Shown here in pieces: positions 34,303 through 45,430 of a DNA stretch of 64,000 bases. Made by a program: the position numbers and the translations under genes. The DNA is taken from positions 89,961,890-90,025,889 of the forward strand of contig JAVMKO010000003.1 of the NCBI GenBank assembly GCA_032164245.1, in the 5' to 3' direction. How positions within the stretch are numbered: the stretch's first letter is position 1; each line of letters starts with the position of its first letter. The notes under the pieces are model-generated. The model saw only the letters and a program-made list of their open reading frames with translations. It had not been told where the DNA came from and did no database searches. Origin of the DNA: Sternotherus odoratus (lineage: Eukaryota; Chordata; Testudines; Kinosternidae).

Positions 34303-36674
34303 AAATATAGTATCCTGAAGTCCTTCTTTGCATTAATATACTGATGGCGAAATCATAAGGGGTGCAGCAGCACCTTTCTGGACTTGTGCATTAGGCCCTG
34401 CTCCTGCTCACATTGTTGACCTCGGCAAAACTCCCATTGACTTTAATGGGAGCAGGCTTGGTTCCTTAGTGCTCATTGTGACCAGGAGTTTCAAGTGTGA
34501 AAGTGGCCATATCCTAATTTCCAGTCTGCTATCTGTGGTCAAACTTCAGATATTAGCAACCCTATGTACATAATGAAAACAAAGTTTGCATATTTCCTCT
34601 GTGCATACACTGATGATATCTTTCAAGTTAGATATCAGAGTGAGGACAAAACAAGAACCAGGATTATTACTCACTGTTACATAGCACTAATGAAATCCTG
34701 GAGAATTTCTGTCACTGGAAATGTTGCCAGGATGAATAACATTAATAAAACATAGCTGCTAAATTTAGGACATGATGTTAATCTATTGTCTGTTTCTGAA
34801 AGCTCAATTATTTAGGGTGATGGAACATTAATGCAAAGTTTAATGGACTATTGAGTCAAGGAATATTGGTAGAGAGAAAGTGTTTAATGTATTACAACAT
34901 CATTTTAACCTCCCAAATGTTGGTACATGTTGGTGAGCTATACTAGCACACTTGCAACGAGCCCATCGATTTCTGCGAAATATATACTTTACTTTCTGTT
35001 GTTCTTTTGGTTGTAAGGAAAACTTTCCTAATGCAATAGGATATATTGCTCTCTGGACTAGTCTGCAGACAGAGAACCTGAAATAATAGTTATGATGAAG
35101 TTTGAATGGCCCAGCATTCCGTTTGAAAATTGACTCTGATGCCCAATGATGAATACTTATATGCTAGCATTTTTTAAAATGCCCCATCTAATCATTTCAT
35201 TAGAAACACCCAGTAGCTCTGTGGCAAATGTTGAGTGCCACAGCCTTTCCACCCCCAATGTCATCCCTGGCGGTTCCAGTTTTATTATGTATCTATTTTG
35301 CTGATATGCCTTTCTTTTTCATGGCTTTGTTCTTATACCTCTAAAGGCACATTACACTACTGCTTTCTATTTTTGAGATATTAAATGTGAATTAGTGCAG
35401 ATTCAATCCAGTCCTGCTCATTTTTTTCTTCTTTGTATTGTGGTTTTGTCTCTCTCTTTCTATACAAGAAAAAGAAGCTTCATTTCAATCAAGATTCCAT
35501 GCTAAAAAGGGAAGGGCAGCTACATGAAAGTGAGCAAGAGTAGGAGTGAGTGCTTTTGCTCATCAGAAAACCGCTGATGTGTGACACACTCCATAGCATC
35601 AGTACATTTTCAGACAGAGCCTTTTACCTGGTTGCTAAATCTTTCTATCTCTGTGCTGAACTAAACTCTTCTGTATTCTTCCCACCTCGTTGTGCTTTTT
35701 CAATACGATTTAGCTGGGCAACACTTAATTAAACTCCATTTCCTCTCTTTATGCTTCAGGTGTTATTATGCAGCTCCCTTCAAGAGGTAATTTGTGGGTG
35801 TTTATTGAAGCTATGAATTTAATAATTTCAACTCCAAACTGTTGCATCGCGGCTGTAGTGAAATGTATTGGCATTTCTTATTAACAGGATTTTTCCTCTG
35901 TAAGCATGTTGTTTAGCCAGTGAATAGGGAAAAGAGTTGATATTATAGTCTTTCAAAGTAAAAAACAGCAACTCAGTTTAACAAGATTATTTTATTTACC
36001 TTGCCTCCTTCATGAGCAAGTTATAGCCACCTAGAAAACAGAGCTACAGCATTGTAATCGGTCATTCTCTGGGGAAAGCGCTGTTGGCCATAACATTATT
36101 TAATTCACCAAAATAAATATTTCTGGGAATACCACAATGGCAGACAAAAATTCAGCTTTCACATCCTGGTTTCTGCTTCCAAGATTGTTAGGTGCCAGGA
36201 GCACCAGTTCCAATCTTTGGAGATGCAGTCGTCCCTGCTGTGATTTCATTGCAAGAGTAGCTCTTTAACCTAATGTAGAGCTGGTCAGAAAATTGATATT
36301 TTTCTGCAGAAAATTTTGACTTTTCATTAAAAAATTGAAAACAATTGTGAATTTCAGGTTTTTGCTGGAAAGTCTAAATGTTCATTTAGTCAAAACCCCA
36401 ATTTTTCCATCAAAAAGAGTTTTGATTAAAAACAAAATTGACCAACCCTACTTAATACATTAGATGTCCCACACAGCTATTTCAAGGGTGCCCTCTGGCT
36501 AGGGATTCTCTCTCCGAAATCTACTCCTAGTGAGCATCACCTATGACTATGAGGTTCTGGGTGCCCTCAGTTGCCCTGGGTTTCACGTCACAGAAGATGC
36601 TCAACATGTCTCAGGAGAGGAGTCTATTCACCAAAACATTTATTTCTGCTTCCTTACCAGCCAAGGTTTATCAT
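34303..36674. other. No gene recognised
   Basis: AT-rich. A TTGACTTTAATGGGAGCAGG word near 34438-34457 resembles common reptile repeat sequence, but no full element is defined. Confidence 0.45.
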
Positions 36675-36856
36675 GAATCAGAGAGGTAGCCGTGTTAGTC
36701 TGGAATAGCAGAGGTAACAAAGAGTCCTGTGGCACCTTAAAGACTAACTAAAGTATTGAAGCATAAGCTTTTGTGGGCTAATACCCACTTCGTCGGATGC
36801 AAGCAGTGGATATTAGCCCACGAAAGCTTATGCTTCAATACTTTAGTTAGTCTGGA
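36675..36856. repeat. Foldback repeat, copy B, with a 43-bp hairpin
   Basis: AGAGGTAGCCGTGTTAGTCTG and AAGAGTCCTGTGGCACCTTA lead into an inverted repeat with arms 36741-36783 and 36811-36853. The arms are complementary except for one G/T-type mismatch. The 27-nt loop contains CCCACTTCGTCGGATGC. Same family as copies A and C. Confidence 0.85.
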
Positions 36857-37138
36857 AGGTTTATCATGTTACCTAGACAGTTTTCTCAGAGATTCTTTGC
36901 CCTAAACTCAGCGCATTCACCCATATTACTTTCATTGTGCTACATAGTTGCACCATAAACCCAGTTTCTTATGGTTCCATTGTCTACCCTCTGATGCATC
37001 CTGATTAGCTCTGACTTTTGTATAATTTGAATTTACAGGGGGTTCCTCTTGATCATATTGTATAAATAATTTCTTCTCTCTTGGCATGTAGTGTTACCTC
37101 AGGAAGTTTTCTTGTTGCTGAAAGGAGTTGTACGCACA

Positions 37139-37416
37139 GGATAGCCCAGCAGTTCTCAAACTTGTCAAGACTGCGACCCCTTTTCCTGCTCTGGTGGTGT
37201 GGCGCGACCCCTCCGCCGAAAAGCCGACAAATTTGCCCCGGCCCCGGGCTCTCGGCTGGGTGCGGCCCCCAGTCTCCGCCGCGGGCGGGCTGCCGGCTGC
37301 GCCCCAGCCCCAGTCCCTGCCGCGAGTTGTGGCGGCAGGAGCTCGCAACCCCCCGGGGAGCGCTCAGCGACCCCCGGGGGGTCACGACCCCCAGTTTGAG
37401 AAACCCTGGGATAGCC
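37139..37416. mobile_element. hAT (Charlie-like) element with perfect 8-bp target duplication
   Basis: The element is 37147-37408 (262 bp). It starts CAGCAGTTCTCAAACTTGTC and ends CCAGTTTGAGAAACCCTG. TTCTCAAACT matches the right end in inverted form, as in hAT-Charlie/MER5-type elements. The flanks are identical: GGATAGCC at 37139-37146 and 37409-37416. The interior is GC-rich (CGCCGCGGGCGGGCTGCC). Overlapping frames of 84-121 codons on both strands reflect composition only. Confidence 0.92.
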
Positions 37417-38800
37417 AAAAGGGAAAAAGGAAAGTAGTATGAAAAAGGTTAGGAACCACTCAAGTGAGCGATTTTCAACACATACATTCCCTTGTGTGTT
37501 TCTTTTGTAATCGTGAGAAAGTGGCAAGGTGGGGGAAGGATTAATGCATGGGAATATGGGGATTATACAATAATATTGTTCCAGACTCCTTTAAATTTAA
37601 AAGCCTGTGTAAGATCTAGCAATTCTGACAAGGGTTGTGCAGAATTTTTGCAGGAAGAATTCTTGATTTTTTTACCCAATGTATTAGCCACACAGAGAAC
37701 TCTTCATTAATGCTGAGCTTTTTCTTTTTCTTGTTCCACCTCCATTTTATTTGTTGCAAGGAAACGGCCACTTTTCCTTAATGTGTGAATTCTTCTCTGT
37801 CATTGCTGAGAATTATCATGTTTATCGTTCATTGCTCATGAAATTTGTTTTTCCTTAGTTGTTTTCAGTGTTCCACTTATCTAGACACCTGGTGCTGTAC
37901 ATTGCTATTTTCTAGCAACTGTCTTGGTTGTGTGAGGAATGCAGACTGAATATCCTCACTGGCACAAAATATATCCAGAGAGCATCCCTTTTCCCATGTC
38001 CCAAAAGTTCCTTCTTTTGTATAGGCAGGTGAAAAGGAATTCCCAAGATGCTTTCATAAACACCCTCTCTCAAAAGATATGTTTGCATTCCTGTGTTTGA
38101 AAACACTGGGTGTAGAATTCACTGTACTCACTTTGCTGTTCAAGAGATCTCTGAAACTGAATTAATTTATACAGTAAACTAATAATAAAGCTTGTGTTAC
38201 AGAGTTCATTATATAGAATACAATGTTATACAGTATAGTCAATAATTTGCATCCATTATGGTAGGTAATATCTCAGTGGAAAACTATTAACTCATTGATC
38301 ATTAATTCCTTTCATGATGTATGTACAGTCAACCCACAAGAACTTTACAGATAGACTGGAAAATTGTGACTAAAAGGTGTTCAAACCAGGCATATCAGAA
38401 GGGAGGTGATAAACAGATTTTCTTCAAACAAATGGAGGAAGCCAATACTTCAAATTGGGTGTGACCAAATTCAGTGAGCTTGCTGTTTGTATCAGAGTTT
38501 GCAGGAAGAAGTTGCATTGTAAAAATACCAGCCACAGAAAAGACAGCATGTCTACATCAGACACCCCCGCGGCATCTACACCCAGTGGGGAAAGGAAGAT
38601 TATCTGCAGATACCCTTCAGTTCAAACTCTTACTGGGCTTTAAGAGAGGGAGAGAACCTCTATGTTATCCTTCACCTAAGGAACCAAGCACTCAAAGCTG
38701 TGTGAAGGGTCCTCATGAGAGAGATTGGTCAGCCATTCTGGAAAAGAGACTTGTCGAGAAACACTTATGTGAACAAGAGACTTAAGTCAGGTTTTAGTCT
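37417..38800. other. No gene recognised
   Basis: AT-rich; a 103-codon plus-strand frame at 38474-38785 has no identifiable domain. Confidence 0.45.
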
Positions 38801-38887
38801 TTACCCTGGTCTACACTAGAGGCAGTGAGGGGGATCTACCTAAGATATGCACCTTCAGCTATGATAACAGTGTAGCTGAAGTTGAAG

Positions 38888-39165
38888 TACAGTAAACCCT
38901 CGATTTAACGGACCTCCATTTAACGGACTTCGGATGCAACGGACAAAATTTTTCAGAGTCTGATGCATCCGAAATCCATTTGTGGAGGGCTGGCTGTGGG
39001 CTCCCTGCTGCCCCCCCGAGGCTGAAGCTGCGTACTGCCGCCTGGCTCTCCGCAGCAGCTGGGCTTGCTGCTGCCCGAGGCTGAAGCTGCGGGGTGTGTG
39101 TGTGTGTGCACTGCCTGCCTCTCCGCAGCAGCTGGGTTTGCTGCCGTCCGAGGCTGAAGCTGCCG

Positions 39166-39204
<39 letters not shown>

Positions 39205-40121
39205 TCCCACCTCTCCGCAGCAGCTGGGCTTGCTGCCACCCCAGGCTGAAGCTGCGGGGTGGGGGGGGGGGGAGGGGTGGGCTGTGGCTCTCCGCAGCAG
39301 CTGGGCTTGCTGGTGGGTCCCGGGAGCCGGGACCTGTGTCCGCTCTCCTGCCGCCCGAGGCTGAAGCTGCCGGGGGGGAGGGGGGGAATGCCGCCAGGCT
39401 CCCCCCAGCAGCTGGGCTTGCTGCCGCCCGAGGCTGAAGCTGCGCGCGGGGGGGGGGGGGGAGGGGGGGCTGTGGCTCTCCGCAGCAGCTGGGCTTGCTG
39501 GTGGGTCCCCGGAGCCGGGACCTGTGTCCGCTCTCCTGCCGCCCGAGGCTGAAGCTGCGGGGTGGGGGGCTGCCTCCTGGCTCCCCGCAGCAGCTGGACT
39601 TGCTGGCGGGTCCCGGAAGCCGGGACCCATGCGGACTGACTGTCCACTCTCTGTGGCCGCCGGGGTTGCAGCCGCGGGCGGGCTGGTTGCCGGCTGTGGG
39701 TTGCGGCCCCCTCTCTGTGGTGGCGGTGGGGCTGCTGCTCCCACAGCTCGGTTTGGGTTTTTTTTCCTTTCTTTTTATAAAATTTAAATTTTGCTTCGTT
39801 TTTAAGAACATTGTTTATTTGTTTAGTTAAATATAAATACAGTAAAGTGTGTTTTCAGAAAAATGTTTATTTATTTCGATTTAGATCGCATACTTGTTTA
39901 TTACAGTCTCAAAACTACACTGAGTACATAAGCAATAATACATACAGAACACTTTTCTGTGAAATTAAACTTTTCATACATACAGTACTTAATTTTAATT
40001 ACACAAAAGTCAATTTTTTAACATATGCATTCGGAAAACCTACTTTCTTAAATAACGGACTTTCTGATTTAACGGACACCCCCTCGCCCCAATTAGTCCG
40101 TTAAATCGAGGTTTCACTGTA
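38888..40121. mobile_element. Tigger/pogo-like non-autonomous element, copy 3 (long)
   Basis: The element is 38890-40119 (1230 bp), flanked by TA at 38888-38889 and 40120-40121. The left end is CAGTAAACCCTCGATTTAAC. The right end, read inward, is CAGTGAAACCTCGATTTAAC. It shares the ATTTAACGGAC subterminal repeats and the AATAACGGACTTTC/ACGGACACCCCCTCGCC right block with copies 1 and 2. It differs by a much longer and different GC-rich tandem core, and by about 280 bp of AT-rich sequence (39765-40050) absent from the other copies. That AT-rich part may be older non-coding sequence of the parental transposon; no transposase motif was recognised in it. Confidence 0.9.
39006..39640. repeat. GC-rich tandem array inside Tigger copy 3
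   Basis: GAGGCTGAAGCTGC or a one-base variant occurs seven times, and CAGCAGCTGG-x-x-TTGCTG seven times, in units of about 70-115 bp. Units are separated by purine or TG runs, including TG repeats at about 39094-39108 and 39166-39203 and G-runs near 39259 and 39450. Frames of up to 318 codons on the minus strand (38855-39811) are translations of this array and not a gene. Confidence 0.9.
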
Positions 40122-40290
40122 CTTAGATTGACTTACCGCAGCATCTTCATGGTGGTGAGTTGACTGCTGCCACGCCCCTGTTGACTCCGCCTCTGCCTTT
40201 TGCAGCGGTGGAGTACCGGAGTCGATGGGAGAACACCTGGGGATCAATTTATTGCGTCTAGACTAGATGCGATAAACCAACCCCTGATAG

Positions 40291-43200
40291 ATGGATCCCT
40301 ACTTTATTCCTTATACCTGGTATCGCTTATACCTATGTCTTTTTGTTTAATAAACTTGTTTTACTTTTAATATAAATCAGTTCAGTGCTGTGATTGAAAC
40401 AAGAATGTTTGTGAAACCTCGGGGAAATTAATGACTTGCAGTGTATTGTGTCTTCAAAGGAGCAACAAATTTAATTTCTGTGGGTATTCTAGCAGAGGGC
40501 TGGAAATTGCAGTGAGATATCTCTGGGGAACTTGGTAACTGGATACCTACATTGTAAGACAAAGACTGGCAAAGTCTTGAGGCATTTGCTGGTGAGGCAG
40601 ATGGACTGGTCTGACAGGGAGCTGACACAGTCTAATCTCCAGCAAAGAGGTACAGAGGTAACAGAGTGGCTCACAGTTCTGGGTATCTGGAAGAGCATGT
40701 CACAATCACTTTCCCATCTAGATGTCCTCTTCATACAGATGCTGGTTGTGTGCAATAAAAATGTCTCATACACAGCCCCCAGTTCACCTGATTTTGTGTC
40801 ATAGCCTATAGATAATTTCTAGACATGCTACAAGTCTACCCAATAGGAATTTTAATCTGAAATAAATGTTGGAAGGAAATAGTCCTGAGGCTATTCCTGT
40901 GCAATATTATATCCACTATGCAGTTTCTTATGGGTATACAAATTATTCACAGATGAGAACATAAATTCATTACATGGAAAAACTCTTTACTTTTCACTCC
41001 TTATTTTAGAACCCAAAGGCTTATCTGGTAAAGAAGACTTAGCTAGTACTATGGACTTTCTAGGTTGTTTGAAAAAGTGTGAAATAAGGCAATTTACTGT
41101 CACCAGTAAAAATAAATGAAATTAAGTTGAACAATCTAACCTATATATAAGCTTATACTTCTCTCTCTCTTTGGGGGAAAAAAACCACAACATAAACAAC
41201 ATCCCACTCTTTAACTTACGTGTTTTTAACACTACAAAGCTTCTGGCCATGTATTATATTATTTATACGTATACATGCAAATACTGACAAGTGCTTCTTC
41301 TTAAATGTATTCTAAACACTGAGCAGAAGAAGTGTGTGTTCTTTCTCCATTCTATGTAATGAGGAGATGAATATTTGCTGGTAAAATTCATGCCATTTCT
41401 GCTTAGTTATTACTTTAAATCCTGAAATTAGGACTGATTTTTTAAACTGAAGGGCACTGGGGAAAAGATTGCTTACTTTTGATATTTTTTCTTTCCTTAC
41501 AGGAAAGTATGTTAAAATGTGGAAGTTGTTACATGAAAGTTATTGGCTCCCCACATTAAACTATAGCATCATCCTTCTTTATGCCAGATTCTAAATTGTT
41601 CCCAGGCAACCTGGTTTAACAAAAAGTAGGTTGATGACTTGGGAATGAGGGTTGTGGAAAGTTACTAACTAGGTTAAGCAAATCACATAGAAAATAGTTT
41701 TAATTGTGTATCCATGGAATGATTTCCATTAGTTGCAAGGATGTAAGAGTTATGGCTGGATATAGCCTCCCCTCCTTCAAAACAACCCCAACCTTTTTTT
41801 TTTTGTGTCAGATTGTCAGTAGTGACCAGCAAAATGGAGGTGGTAGCAAAAGTGAAAGCTCTGTTTCCCCTGCCTTTGGAGTCTTCCTGTTGGCAGCCTA
41901 GCCAGTGTAAAATCAGGAAATGGTCCCTCCTTTCCGTGTAATGTCAGAAAATGTTCATGGTAACAAGCTGATATTCAAGGATATAAATTCTTTCTTCTCT
42001 TACTCTCCTATTCTCTGTGTGTGTCCAGGCTACCTTTTTCTAATCCCTGTCACCATAGGTTTCACCCTCCGGCAGATAATACATACCCCTCAGAATTTGC
42101 TTCCTACTATGCAGTAGCTGAGTTGAATATTGATGCTACCTCCATGTTTTCCTTTCCATGGTACCCTAATCGGCACTAACATCGCCTACAGAAGAGGAGG
42201 ACTTACATGCTGCTCTCTCCTTCCTACCCCTGAACAGAATTCTGTGCTCTTCCAGGGTGGCTTCCTGTACACTAGTTTTCCCTCCTGTACACTAGCTATT
42301 GTTTAGAGGAGGAAACACCATTAGAGTAGGAGGGGAGAGGCAAAAAGTTTGAAAGGTATTATGAGGTTTGTGATCTGGGAAGAGTGTGAGTTTGAGATTC
42401 GTGGGGAGTAGAAAAGGGTGAAAATGGGGAGAATATTGAGAAATTGGAGGGAAGAAGTACTGGAAAGGGGGGAAGGAATCCGAGGTAAGAAAGAAGGAAG
42501 GCACTACTTGCAAGGGGGTTTGAATGAACCTTGATGAGGGACGGAGAGATCACAACAGGAAAAGTGAGGAAAGTGATTAAGTGGATGGGAGGATGTAGGA
42601 AAATGAGTGAAAGGGGAAATAGCACTATCAATTGAGGAAAGATATGAGGAGACAGAGATGAAGGAAGAAAACATTCAAGGAAGGTGAAGTACAATAAATT
42701 AAACAAAAAATGTTTTAAGTCAAAAAACTATGAGAAACAATTTTAAATATTATTAAAAAAACAAAATGGATGTGGTATTGGGTTACACACACACACACGA
42801 TAGGGTGGTGCATTGTCTATGGAAGATCCTGAGTAGCCATCCTGTATCTCACCATTTTAATTTAATTTTTGTGAACAAATTCTCCCACCTAGTTTCCCTC
42901 AGACATTTCTTTTTTTAAATAATGTGTGGTTGCACATATGATTGGTCAAGCTGCATAGGGAATCATGATTTGTGTTAAGGCCCTTAAATGTGAGAAACCA
43001 CATAACAGAGCAATTGCTGAAAACAGAACGAAGGAGCTATAAGGTTTTTTTCAGGAAGTGGGGAGCAGATGAGTGGTTTTCACTCAGAAAGCTGCAGAGA
43101 TAATTGGTATTGCTGCAGCAGTCTAGGTTTTACAAGTACTGGGAGCCCCTCCACTGGGTAGGTTTCTATGATACATGTATTGTTTGATGTGAGGGTTAAA

Positions 43201-44580
43201 TTTTGTAAACCAAGCTATTTATTTTTACAGTTCTCCCACCAATGATCAAACAAAGCATGACAAGACATTAGGGCCACCTTTTACTCCAGTGTGCTTGGAA
43301 GGATTTTTTTTTACTTATAGCCCATCTCTATACTTACCGGGCTTTCTTGCTGTCCTGATAGTTATCTCACATCTGCTCCATTCAGAAGCACAAACCAAGA
43401 TTTTTGTCAGGAATTAACATATTATACTTCTTTCTAGAACTAAACTGGCTCAGCTGTGTTATCTCCTCAGATGTTCCCCTGTAATATATAGAGACAGTCC
43501 TGTATATAAAGGGGAATTCAAGGGCTGGCTGCCCTAATAGTAGAGCTACCCAAAATTCCTAGGCATATCACACCCCAAACACAACTTCAGTCTACCCTAA
43601 TCTCTACTAAAGCAACAGGTATCTTGTCTGAGCAAAACAAGGGCCTATCATATTTGTTGGTCACCGAGGCCAGTTTATGCACATGTGTGATTTTTACATC
43701 TATGAGTAAGTATTTAGCCCCTATCATGATCATAACAACACATACTGTCCTCTAAAGTGCTAGCTATGCCACTGTACATGATAAATTAGAGGCAGTACTG
43801 TTTAATAGAGAGGGAAAACTTATATTCTGTAATTTATCTTTCATCTAAGTACTTAAATACTTTTGTAAAGTATGTTATGTTCTTGGAGTGAAATTCTGCC
43901 CCTGTTGACTTCAGCAGAGCTAGGATTTCACTCTTGATTTGCAATTTAATTAAAACAAGATAATCATATATCTCACCTTATTCTGGCTAATTACTCTAGA
44001 AGGCCTAATACTTGAACACAATGGAATCTGATTTTTACCTGAGTTTTTGCTGGGCCTCTTTCAACTTTGCAAACTGGCTTCATAAGATTTTTTCTTTCTA
44101 TCATCCCTTTTTTTTTTCCTTGCTGCCTTTTCATTAAATGTTTTTAAATTAGTAAGTTGGTAGAGCTTCTAAATATTCAATACCTTTGGGGGCAGTGATA
44201 AGAAAATTCAGCAACTCTGTATTGTTGTTGTCAGTTCCCCTCACTTTTATTCCAAGTGCATAGTAAAACTCAGATTTGGGGAGAGAAAACCCTGAATAAC
44301 CAGGTTTGTTGGAGAAGGGGGAAATCAGCAGAGAAACAAGTTTGACTCACCATTTTAAACTCTATTTTCTTCTGCCAGATCTTGTGGAAAGTTCCTGAGT
44401 CACCAGTCAGTGAACGACAGTCATGCCAGAAATCTAGCTTTCATGTTTGCTTTGTGGTTTTCTTTTACATTGTTGTATTGCTTGGGAATGTCAATTCACT
44501 CTTAGGAAGTATTTGTGCTCAGCAGTGCTTGAAAGTTGTATTTTTTGGTGCCAAGAAATTAAAATGGAAGTTTGGGGTTT
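40291..44580. other. 4.3 kb without recognised genes
   Basis: AT-rich sequence. It contains a purine-rich tract (about 42300-42680) and a short AC repeat (about 42786-42799). Frames of 73-115 codons opposite the purine tract are Pro/Phe/Leu-rich composition effects. Confidence 0.5.
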
Positions 44581-44740
44581 CATAATAGATGCAAATAGCT
44601 GTGGGCTAAACTATAATAATAGATGCAAATCTATAATAATAGGTAATCTATAATAATAGATAATAATAATATATTATAGATTATCTATAATAATAGATAA
44701 TCTATAATAATAGATGCAAATAGCTGTGGGCTAAACTAGT
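44580..44740. repeat. AT-rich simple repeat with duplicated flank and hairpin
   Basis: AATAGATGCAAATAGCTGTG followed by GGCTAAACT is present at 44584-44612 and again at 44709-44737. Between them are CTATAATAATAG repeats. A 14-bp inverted repeat (44675-44688 with 44693-44706, loop AATA) forms a strong AT hairpin. Confidence 0.85.
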
Positions 44741-44786
44741 TTGTCAGTGAGGAAAGTTCCCAAAACACATTGGTGTAAACAAGGGT

Positions 44787-45430
44787 ACATAAGAACATAA
44801 GAACATAAGAACATAAGAACGGCCATACTGGGTCAGACCAAAGGTCCATCTAGCCCAGCATCCTGTCTACCGACAGTGGCCAATGCCAGGTGCCCCGGAG
44901 TGAGTGAACCTAACAGGTATGATCGAGCGATCTCTCTCCTGCCATCCATCACCCCCCTCTGACAGACAGAGGCTAGGGACACCATTCATTACCCATCCCG
45001 GCTAATAGCCATTTATGGACTTAGCCTCCATGAATTTATCCAGCTCTCTTTTAAACCCTGTTATAGTCCTAGCTTTCACAGCCTCCTCAGGTAAGGAGTT
45101 CCACATGTTGACTGTGCGCTGTGTGAAGAAGAACTTCCTTTTATTTGTTTTAAACCTGCTGCACGCCAATTTCATTGAATGGCCCCTAGTTCTTCTATTT
45201 TGGGAACAAGTAAATAACTTTTCCTTATTCACTTCCTCCACACCACTCATAATTTTATATACCTCTATCATATCCCCCCTTAGTCTCCTCTTTTCCAAGC
45301 TAAAAAGTCCTAGCCTCCTTAATCTCTCTTCATATGGGACCCGTTCCAAACCCCTAATCATTTTAGTTGCCCTTCTCTGAACCTTTTCTAGTGCCAGTAT
45401 ATCCTTTTTGAGATGAGGAGACCACATTAA
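44787..45430 (-). mobile_element. CR1 LINE, 5'-truncated
   Basis: The plus-strand left edge has four to five ACATAAGA repeats, which are the antisense of the CR1 tail microsatellite. GGCCATACTGGGTCAGACC, CATCTAGCCCAGCATCC and GACAGAGGCTAGGGACACC follow. About 210 bp of 3' untranslated region lies between the tail and the end of the coding frame. The element stops at about 45430, so most of ORF2 is missing, as usual for CR1 after incomplete reverse transcription. Confidence 0.95.
45002..45427 (-). pseudogene. CR1 ORF2 C-terminal fragment (RT tail), frame intact
   Basis: 141 codons, open from MWSPHLKKDILALEKVQRRA to a stop after KSINGY. It includes TKMIRGLERVPYEERLRRLG, RRLRGDMIEVYKIM, FFTQRTVNMWNSLPEE and KARTITGFKRELDKF. 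In CR1-family LINEs this lies C-terminal to the reverse transcriptase catalytic core, in the thumb/C-terminal region. The catalytic motifs and the endonuclease are absent. The first Met is internal to the original protein, so this is not a true start. The lack of stops or frameshifts in 141 codons suggests a younger insertion than the other CR1 remnants here. No promoter for it is visible. Confidence 0.9.

Larger units (their letters stand above)
38801..40290. mobile_element. Harbinger-type MITE interrupted by Tigger copy 3
   Basis: TTA at 38801-38803 is followed by CCCTGGTCTACACTAGAGGC and GGGGATCTACCTAAGATATG, up to 38889. After the Tigger insertion the sequence resumes at 40120 with CTTAGATTGACTTACCGCAG, GGAGTACCGGAGTCGATGGG and GTCTAGACTAGATGCGATAA. 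Joined at the TA, the flanks read as one element of a turtle family I recall with GGTCTACACTA ends. The right terminus is missing or truncated after about 40290. No protein is encoded. Confidence 0.75.

Noticed and set aside
37147..37408. CpG-rich block as a promoter CpG island
   Set aside because: It is bounded exactly by hAT termini and an identical 8-bp target duplication, so the GC content belongs to the transposon.
39166..39203. TG run as a regulatory Z-DNA element
   Set aside because: It is a spacer within the tandem array of a transposon. Nothing in the sequence ties it to a gene.
38855..39811. 318-codon minus-strand open frame, the longest in the window
   Set aside because: It translates the GC-rich tandem array of Tigger copy 3. 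Other frames of 262-263 codons cover the same DNA, and the product is low-complexity Pro/Ser/Ala/His.
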